6,488 bases of DNA from Pseudomonadota bacterium (GTDB lineage: Bacteria > Pseudomonadota > Gammaproteobacteria > Burkholderiales > Thiobacillaceae): NCBI GenBank assembly GCA_021836225.1, contig JAKBJA010000134.1, positions 1 through 6,488 of the forward strand. Direction: 5' to 3'. How positions within the stretch are numbered: the stretch's first letter is position 1; every line of letters starts with the position of its first letter. The notes under the pieces were generated by a model, which was not told the DNA's origin, ran no database searches, and saw only the letters and a list, made by a program, of their open reading frames with translations. Below, piece after piece: positions 1 to 4,874 of this stretch. The translations under genes were made by a program, and so were the position numbers.

Positions 1-56
1 AGCACGCTCGCCGCCATAACAGCCTTGAAGGTCCCTGCTATCGAAAATTTGTTCAT
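1..56 (-). CDS. Start of a secreted protein gene (partial, 3' end outside window)
   Basis: Only the first 18 codons and part of the next are visible. They read MNKFSIAGTFKAVMAASVL, a short Lys-containing N-region followed by a hydrophobic stretch, which is the beginning of a Sec signal peptide. A good Shine-Dalgarno GGAG lies at 68-65, eight bases before the ATG at 56, and supports this start. The gene runs in the same direction as the upstream operon, 171 bases after the O-ligase stop, and the gap contains a candidate sigma-54 promoter. Because the neighbour is an exosortase-A-type O-ligase, a PEP-CTERM or other exosortase-associated secreted protein is a reasonable guess. Nothing of the mature protein is visible, so the function is unknown. 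The combination of RBS, start and signal peptide makes a real gene likely. Confidence 0.6.
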   Translation of the reverse strand, partial: MNKFSIAGTFKAVMAASV

Positions 57-64
57 CTTTCAAA

Positions 65-68
65 CTCC
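65..68 (-). promoter_or_regulatory. Shine-Dalgarno site of the partial secreted gene
   Basis: The minus strand reads GGAG, then eight bases, then ATG at 56. It is the clearest ribosome binding site in the window apart from the coupled starts, and it fixes the start of the partial gene. Confidence 0.65.
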
Positions 69-129
69 AATTAATCGAGCGTAGCCGCCATGCGCTGCCA
101 TCTGGGCAACGCGAGATGGTAACGAGTCA

Positions 130-145
130 TGCAATATTCACACCA
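130..145 (-). promoter_or_regulatory. Candidate sigma-54 (-24/-12) promoter
   Basis: On the minus strand 145-130 reads TGGTGTGAATATTGCA. The invariant GG (144-143) and GC (132-131) are separated by exactly ten bases, as RpoN requires. The -12 box TTGCA is perfect. The -24 box keeps TGG and the following G but differs from TGGCAC at three bases. The expected transcription start is near 119, giving a leader of roughly 60 bases before the ATG at 56. PEP-CTERM genes of several betaproteobacteria are reported to be controlled by sigma-54 with the PrsK/PrsR two-component system, which fits the exosortase-type neighbour. The match is imperfect and untested. Confidence 0.4.
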
Positions 146-181
146 CAATCCTTATGTGTAATCTTTTCATGGCCTTATGGA

Positions 182-208
182 TGCCAAGAGCATCAAGCAG
201 GTGCCAAG
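182..208. repeat. Short direct repeats about one helical turn apart
   Basis: The plus strand carries TGCCAAG at 182-188 and again at 202-208, exactly 20 bases apart. A related CATCAAG lies between them at 191-197. The spacing of about one and two helical turns, 37 to 63 bases upstream of the -24 box at 145, would suit an activator binding site. The repeats are short and could be chance. Confidence 0.3.
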
Positions 209-227
209 TGTAAAGAAAATCGACACA

Positions 228-1508
228 TTAGCTGGCTACCGCAGCCATAGGCTTTCTCCGTGGCTCGCCAGGATCCGTTGAAAGCCTCAGCGCGATCAAT
301 GAATAGCCGAGCAGCTGGAACAGGAGTTCCCAGTAGGTGATGCCGAGGGTCAGCCCACCCGCCGCGTAGGCCACCAGCGCGGCGCGCAGCATGGCCCCAT
401 AGTCGACCAGCCACGGCTCACCACTGCGTCTGCCGCGGCTGATCATGCGGGTCAGTCCGAGCATCGTGCCGGCGAGCAAGGTCCCCCACAAGATAAAACC
501 GGGTATGCCATGTTCCGCCAGCACCTCGATATAGGCACTGTGCCAATCCAGCGTGCGGGGGTCGCCACGGCCGCTGAACTTGGCGGTGACCGCACGCCAG
601 CCTTCAAAGCCGGAACCCGTCCACGGATCGCGCTGTACGTAGCTCAGACCCTGTCGCCATGCCTCCTGACGACTTTGGAAGGACTGGTCTTCTTCATAAC
701 TGGAAATGGTCTCCATCCGCGCGTGCCATTTTTCTGGAAGATTCACCAGCGCCACGGCAACCCCCGACGCAACCAGAAGGATCGCCAGGTACTTTTGCTT
801 GCTGTTCCACACGAGGAATGCACTCATCGCCGCCAGACTCACCAGCCCCCCGCGCGACCAGGAGGTGAGCGCAGCGACGTAGCACAGGGTGATCGCGGCC
901 ATGATGGTCCAGCGAAGCGGACGATCACGGGTTTGCCGCAACCAGAGCACCAGGAGCGGGATGGTCATGGCCAGGGCGACTGCGAATTCATTGTTACCGC
1001 CAATCTGGCTGTTCGGGGGGCCATACACCCGATCGGCGAATCCCGTCATCACCGCCCAGTAGCCGCCTTTCAGGGCGACCAGCGCAATGCCGGCGGCGGT
1101 CGCGACGATCAGGTAATGCAGCTTTTCCCGCGAGTCGGTCAGCCAAAGGGTAAGCAGCAGGGGCGGGAAGAGCAGGCCCACCTCGAACAGTCTGCCCCGG
1201 GCGGTGTCCGGCAACAGGGCAAACTGGGTGGTCAGGGCAAAATAGGCAAACAGCAAGCCAAGCACGGCCAGCCGCCAGTCCCAGAAAAGCGGCGGATATC
1301 GCCTGGTTCGCCAATAGTCGGCCACCACCGCGACGCAAGTAACCAGAAACAGCACCCTGTACACAGGAAATTGGGTCGTCCACTCGCCGCCATACGATTG
1401 CGGATGCATCGCGCCGAGCAGCGCAAGGCCGACCACGCCAATCCAGGGCTTGCGCCAGGCCATCCATACCAACGCAAGCATCATGACGAACAGGGCCATA
1501 TCTCGCAT
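228..1508 (-). CDS. Exosortase-A-type putative O-glycosylation ligase (WaaL/Wzy_C superfamily)
   Basis: This is a 426-residue inner-membrane protein with about ten or more hydrophobic segments. Enzymes of this superfamily transfer or polymerise lipid-linked glycans on the periplasmic side. The N-terminus (MRDMALF, a hydrophobic run, RKPWIGV at 19-25, HPQ at 35-37, FPVYR at 47-51) and the VYGPPNSQIGGNNEFAVAL stretch (161-179) match the subfamily that accompanies exosortase A/PEP-CTERM systems. The Wzy_C signature SRGGL is at 218-222. The large periplasmic loop carries GSGFEGW (298-304) and HSAYIEVLAEHGIPG (323-337), with the conserved loop His at 323. The ATG at 1508 was chosen over a GTG at 1541 because it matches the family N-terminus, has a weak GGAA upstream and lies just after the VanZ-like stop (19-nt gap). 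It is the last gene of the aroK unit. No terminator was seen after its stop. The acceptor, whether polysaccharide or protein, cannot be told. Confidence 0.9.
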   Translation of the reverse strand: MRDMALFVMMLALVWMAWRKPWIGVVGLALLGAMHPQSYGGEWTTQFPVYRVLFLVTCVAVVADYWRTRRYPPLFWDWRLAVLGLLFAYFALTTQFALLPDTARGRLFEVGLLFPPLLLTLWLTDSREKLHYLIVATAAGIALVALKGGYWAVMTGFADRVYGPPNSQIGGNNEFAVALAMTIPLLVLWLRQTRDRPLRWTIMAAITLCYVAALTSWSRGGLVSLAAMSAFLVWNSKQKYLAILLVASGVAVALVNLPEKWHARMETISSYEEDQSFQSRQEAWRQGLSYVQRDPWTGSGFEGWRAVTAKFSGRGDPRTLDWHSAYIEVLAEHGIPGFILWGTLLAGTMLGLTRMISRGRRSGEPWLVDYGAMLRAALVAYAAGGLTLGITYWELLFQLLGYSLIALRLSTDPGEPRRKPMAAVAS

Positions 1509-1527
1509 AGTCAAGTTCCAGAATGCA

Positions 1528-2964
1528 TTAGCTGATCTCACTCAGTTTCTTGCGGCGTGTTTTATGCGCATGCCGATTCTCACCCTGCGAAAACGCGTTG
1601 TTCCTCATAGGTTGCGCGGTCAGCGTCTTGCGGGAAAAGAACATTCTGATCATGACAAACCCCAGGGTGCCTCCCAGCCACTGCAGCACGATGTCCATGC
1701 TATCCGGGTTTTTCTCTGGCTGGGCAATCCGCCCCGCCACCACGATCAAGGCCGTAAACGCAATCAGCATCAGGGAAAATAAAGTCCCGTAGCCGCGCCA
1801 GGTCCAGCGCAGACGGGACACAAACCAGGCCAGCAATGCGCCCAGCGGGATGAAGAAAAGTACTTTGTGCAGCAACTCGGTGGCGGCACGAAACTCGGTC
1901 CCATAGTAGTAAGCCTCGAAGGGCACCCGTCCCAGAAAGTTGTGCAGACGCTCACGCAGGAAAGCGCCATCCGTTCTGAAATCAAAGGGGTACCAGAACA
2001 CGAACACCAGCAGCGTCATCCATCCTGCCGCCATCACCAACGGCAGCCACGCCGACCACGCCGGCATCTGGCTGGCAGGTGCCACACGCACGGCCAGGCG
2101 GCCGCCGACCCAGGCCCCCAGCGCTGCGCCCGCAGCAGCGGTGAAGAGGTCGGTGATATCGCTGACACGCGAATAGACAAACAACTGCATGACTTCCAGC
2201 ACGACGGCGGTACCCAGCGTCATGCCCCACACGCGCCAACCGTTACGTATGCCGTTGACCCGCCACAACAGCGCCAGCGGTGTCCAGACCAGGGCATCGG
2301 TGGCGACTTCGTACAACGCGTAGGCGGGGTCAGCAGGCAGGCGGCCGAACGGAATCAGATTGACCTTGCCATCCCGCCATTTATGAAAGATCTCAATCAG
2401 GCTAATGGTCAGGTCGAGCGGCAGGACGTTGTAAGCCAGCACCCCAGCCAGATACACCCATGCCAGGCGCTCGGCCAGTGCGGCGCGGGCGTGGGTCTGC
2501 TGCCAGGACTGCAGCCAGTCGATGAAGCGTCCCTCCACCCCCCACCAGGCCAGTACGCCGATGAAGCTGCCCAGGGTTTCGGCAAAGATGTCGTTTTGCG
2601 ACACCGTGCGCTGCGGGAAAAACATCTGGGTGAATTCGATGCCGACACTCAGCGCGGTAGCCGCCGGAATCAGCGCCAGCGTGACCAGCGCAGCGCTCAG
2701 ACGACTACGCCCTGCCGTCAGCGCGCCCATCCACAAGAAGGTCAGGGGGATGAACAGCAGCAGATTGGCCATCCAGTCGGCCCGGGAACCGATACCTAGC
2801 TGGAGGAACGGGATCGCGCCAAAGCGCGTCACCGCCTGGTCCCATGGCAATGCGCGGATTTCCATTGGCACCAGGCTGCCGTAGATAACAAACGCGGTGT
2901 AAATAAACGCGGCCAGCCACAACACGCCGCGCGGATTACCGGGCAAGCCTGCGGTGCGGTTCAT
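1528..2964 (-). CDS. Triple VanZ-like integral membrane protein
   Basis: This 478-residue protein has about twelve predicted membrane segments. VanZ proteins are usually a single unit of roughly 120-200 residues with four segments; VanZ itself gives low-level teicoplanin resistance, and most homologues have no known role. Three units can be aligned here, at about residues 19-142, 167-290 and 311-443. Each has a (I/V)PF motif (51, 204, 347), a membrane helix with PL (73, 229, 373) preceded by an acidic residue ten positions earlier (D63, E219, E363), and a C-terminal signature. That signature is E-x2-Q-x5-R-x5-D-x6-G in units 1 (E110, Q113, R119, D125, G132) and 2 (E257, Q260, R266, D272, G279). 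Unit 3 aligns without gaps but has V409, R412, K418, D424 and G431, so the Glu and Gln are lost. The tail 444-478 is rich in Lys, Arg and His. The ATG at 2964 overlaps the beta-helix stop (ATGA), with GGAG eleven bases upstream. The role is unknown; context suggests envelope glycan or lipid-carrier handling. Confidence 0.87.
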   Translation of the reverse strand: MNRTAGLPGNPRGVLWLAAFIYTAFVIYGSLVPMEIRALPWDQAVTRFGAIPFLQLGIGSRADWMANLLLFIPLTFLWMGALTAGRSRLSAALVTLALIPAATALSVGIEFTQMFFPQRTVSQNDIFAETLGSFIGVLAWWGVEGRFIDWLQSWQQTHARAALAERLAWVYLAGVLAYNVLPLDLTISLIEIFHKWRDGKVNLIPFGRLPADPAYALYEVATDALVWTPLALLWRVNGIRNGWRVWGMTLGTAVVLEVMQLFVYSRVSDITDLFTAAAGAALGAWVGGRLAVRVAPASQMPAWSAWLPLVMAAGWMTLLVFVFWYPFDFRTDGAFLRERLHNFLGRVPFEAYYYGTEFRAATELLHKVLFFIPLGALLAWFVSRLRWTWRGYGTLFSLMLIAFTALIVVAGRIAQPEKNPDSMDIVLQWLGGTLGFVMIRMFFSRKTLTAQPMRNNAFSQGENRHAHKTRRKKLSEIS

Positions 2965-4208
2965 GGATGGGCTGTCTCCAGTGCGCGCAGCAAGGCAGGT
3001 GCTAGCCTCGCGCCAGGGCGGGACGCTGCCTTCCAGTCGGGATAGGCCGCCAGTTCGCGCACCAGCCCATCCGGCAGACGGGGCAGCGGCTGGCCCGCAA
3101 GCAGGCGCGGCGTCAGGTCCACCACGGCAATATCCAGCCAATGGGACTGATAGGGCAGCACGAGATTGTGGGCGGCCTCACCCCCCCGCACGGGCGTAGC
3201 AGCGACCACCAGATTGGAGATTACGCGCTGGCGAAAAGAGGCGCCCTCGGCATGGCGCACCTGGATTCCCGTTCCCGAAGCCAGCACGGTGTTGGAGAAA
3301 ATATCCATGTCGCGCGGCACGTCGTTGTGCGGCTGGATATGAATCGCATCGCCGCTGCCGTTGATGAACGCATTGTCGTACACCGCCACCCGCCCTTCCG
3401 CCTGCAACAGCGCCTCGCTGGGATTGTGCCGAAAGAGGTTGCCGTAGACCAGGTAGCGATCCTCGCTCCCCGCTCCCCCCAGTGGCAGATGTCCGAGCAG
3501 GACGTTGGGGCGCGCCTGCGGGCCAGGCAATGCATCCTGTTTGGAAAACACGTTGTAACGGATCACCGTGTCGTGGCGATCGGTAAATTCAGGCGGTCGG
3601 ATTGTTTGATGCTTGATCTGCAGGTTGTAGCCCAGGGTGCGGCTAACCTGGTTGCTTTCGATCACGCCGGCGACGAAAGGGTCCGAGCCATCGGAATCCC
3701 CGAAATACATGCCGGTTCCCACCCGCTCGATGTGGTTGCCTCTGACCACCCAGCCGAATGCCGGGCATTTGGTCGAGATTCCCACATTCTGCTGAGACGC
3801 GGCATGGTCGTGGATATAGAGGTGTTCCAGCGTGATGAAATCGGCATAACGGCTGTGGCCTTCCGCCTTGACCGCATCCACCGGCAGATTGCGGCCATCG
3901 AGCTCCAGATGGCGCAACACCAGATGGCGCACATCGACCAGGCTGATTGTATTGGCACGCGGCCGCGCAATGAAACGTGGCGGTGTAGCCGGATTTGCCC
4001 CCTCGATGATGATGGGCTGGCCGGCCTGGCCGGACAGAGTGTGCAGCGGAAGCCCCTGACGGTAATCCCCCGGCTCGAGCAGCAAGCGATCGCCCGGCTG
4101 CAGGCGGCGCAAATAATCACGGTAATCTTCGGCACCTGCCCGATAATCCGCTGCAGTGGCTATGCCTGCCAGCAAGCACAGCACCCACGCGCAAGCAACG
4201 CGCCGCAT
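2961..4208 (-). CDS. Secreted right-handed parallel beta-helix protein
   Basis: This 415-residue protein has a signal peptide (RR at 2-3, hydrophobic core to about 16, cleavage probably after ATA at 17-19), so it is periplasmic or exported. Residues 28-80 carry the N-terminal cap typical of polysaccharide-lyase-like beta-helices: LQPGDRLLLEPGDY (36-49), then SGQAGQPIIIEG (59-70). Coils of about 20-28 residues follow, with repeating hydrophobic-x-x-N-x-(F/V/I) turns at RGNHI (156), ESNQV (184), RYNVF (217), YGNLF (255), YDNAF (277) and FSNTV (304). The cap resembles chondroitinase B/PL6 enzymes, but the protein is shorter than most of them. An IKH at 198-200 near R204 might be a lyase-type basic pair; that is only a suggestion, and a carbohydrate-binding or epimerase role is equally possible. 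The start directly abuts the aroK stop (TGAATG) without a strong Shine-Dalgarno, so translation probably depends on termination-reinitiation. The neighbouring O-ligase suggests a polysaccharide substrate. Confidence 0.83.
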   Translation of the reverse strand: MRRVACAWVLCLLAGIATAADYRAGAEDYRDYLRRLQPGDRLLLEPGDYRQGLPLHTLSGQAGQPIIIEGANPATPPRFIARPRANTISLVDVRHLVLRHLELDGRNLPVDAVKAEGHSRYADFITLEHLYIHDHAASQQNVGISTKCPAFGWVVRGNHIERVGTGMYFGDSDGSDPFVAGVIESNQVSRTLGYNLQIKHQTIRPPEFTDRHDTVIRYNVFSKQDALPGPQARPNVLLGHLPLGGAGSEDRYLVYGNLFRHNPSEALLQAEGRVAVYDNAFINGSGDAIHIQPHNDVPRDMDIFSNTVLASGTGIQVRHAEGASFRQRVISNLVVAATPVRGGEAAHNLVLPYQSHWLDIAVVDLTPRLLAGQPLPRLPDGLVRELAAYPDWKAASRPGARLAPALLRALETAHP

Positions 4209-4760
4209 TCAGTCAGCCACGTCGGTCAAGGGCAACCCGCTTCTCAGCAAATCCAGCTTGCCGAAAAGCACGCGGGTCATGCCTGACACGCTCTGTCGTC
4301 CCGTATCCACCACGATGTCGGCCACTTCGCGATACAGGGGGTCGCGCTGGCCGTACAACTCGCGCAGCTTGGCGAGCGGATTCCCGGTTTGCAACAGTGG
4401 GCGGTTGCGGTCGTGCCGGGTGCGTTCGTACAAATGCTCAGGCGTTCCGCGCAAGTAAATCACCACGCCGTTCTTACTCAGATTTTCACGGTTGGCCGCC
4501 GACAATATCGCACCGCCACCCGTGGCCAGCACGATCCCTGACAGAGCGGTCAGGTCGGCGATCACGGCCTCCTCACGCTTGCGAAATCCCGCCTCGCCCT
4601 CGATCTCGAAAATGACCGGAATATTGACCCCGGTACGCGCCTCGATCTCATGGTCCGAGTCATAGAAGGTGCAGCCGTAATGCCTGGCCAGCAATCGCCC
4701 CACCGTGGTCTTGCCGGCCCCCATCAGTCCGACGAGATAAAGATTGTCTCGCTTGCTCAT
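4209..4760 (-). CDS. aroK: Shikimate kinase
   Basis: This cytoplasmic enzyme phosphorylates shikimate at O3 with ATP, the fifth step of the chorismate (aromatic amino acid) pathway. The 183 residues are a normal full length. Walker A GLMGAGKT is at 11-18, and the shikimate-binding DSD at 34-36. GFRKREE (58-64) supplies the substrate-binding Arg60. TGGG is at 80-83, the lid segment DRNRPLL at 117-123 (Arg120), and QRDPLY at 138-143 supplies Arg139, which contacts the substrate carboxylate. All expected active-site residues are present. The start is firm because an in-frame TAG lies at 4772-4770, four codons upstream. It follows pilQ, as in many proteobacteria, but an intrinsic terminator separates them. 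The usual next gene, aroB, is missing, and a beta-helix gene is coupled to its stop codon. No strong Shine-Dalgarno is visible. Confidence 0.98.
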   Translation of the reverse strand: MSKRDNLYLVGLMGAGKTTVGRLLARHYGCTFYDSDHEIEARTGVNIPVIFEIEGEAGFRKREEAVIADLTALSGIVLATGGGAILSAANRENLSKNGVVIYLRGTPEHLYERTRHDRNRPLLQTGNPLAKLRELYGQRDPLYREVADIVVDTGRQSVSGMTRVLFGKLDLLRSGLPLTDVAD

Positions 4761-4830
4761 GGCGCCATTCTAATGGAGAGACGCCTGACGAGCAGTGTTG
4801 CAGGACGCGCGCGGGAAGATAATCCGGACG

Positions 4831-4858
4831 AAAAAAAGCGCGGGACAAGCCCGCGCTT
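4831..4858 (-). terminator. Rho-independent terminator after pilQ
   Basis: On the minus strand AAGCGCGGG, a five-base loop CTTGT and CCCGCGCTT form a perfect 9-bp GC-rich stem. Its 3' arm runs into a tract of seven T residues (4837-4831). It begins 16 bases after the pilQ stop. There is no T tract on the plus strand, so it acts in the minus direction only. It should end most pil operon transcripts, so aroK and the genes behind it need their own promoter or read-through. Confidence 0.93.
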
Positions 4859-4874
4859 CAATGGGTGCGCGCGC

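Noticed and set aside
172..186. Second GG-N10-GC pair (TGGCAT ... AGGC) on the minus strand
   Set aside because: The spacing is right but the -12 box is AGGC instead of TTGC, weaker than the site at 145-130.
192..206. Perfect -24 box TGGCAC on the minus strand
   Set aside because: The nearest TTG is one base too close, giving TTGA rather than TTGC, so the strict GG-N10-GC spacing fails.
510..1535. Long plus-strand open frame (341 codons) opposite the O-ligase gene
   Set aside because: It is a GC-rich antisense shadow. The translation is rich in Arg, Gln, His, Pro and Gly with no domain or membrane pattern, whereas the minus strand encodes a clear family member.
1509..1541. Upstream GTG start for the O-ligase
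   Set aside because: It has no Shine-Dalgarno and lies inside the end of the VanZ-like gene. The family N-terminus begins at the MRD start at 1508.
1867..2799. Plus-strand open frame (310 codons) opposite the VanZ-like gene
   Set aside because: Its composition is low-complexity Gln/His/Arg/Pro, with no recognisable motif. The minus strand has three aligned VanZ units.
2965..3141. Upstream extension of the VanZ-like protein (59 extra codons)
   Set aside because: It would overlap the beta-helix gene by 180 bases and adds a Gly/Ala/Pro-rich non-membrane stretch. The ATG at 2964 gives an ATGA overlap with GGAG upstream and begins right before the first membrane segment.
3141..4286. Plus-strand open frame (381 codons) opposite the beta-helix gene
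   Set aside because: It is antisense to a protein with a signal peptide and regular beta-helix coils, has no motif of its own, and crosses into aroK on the other strand.
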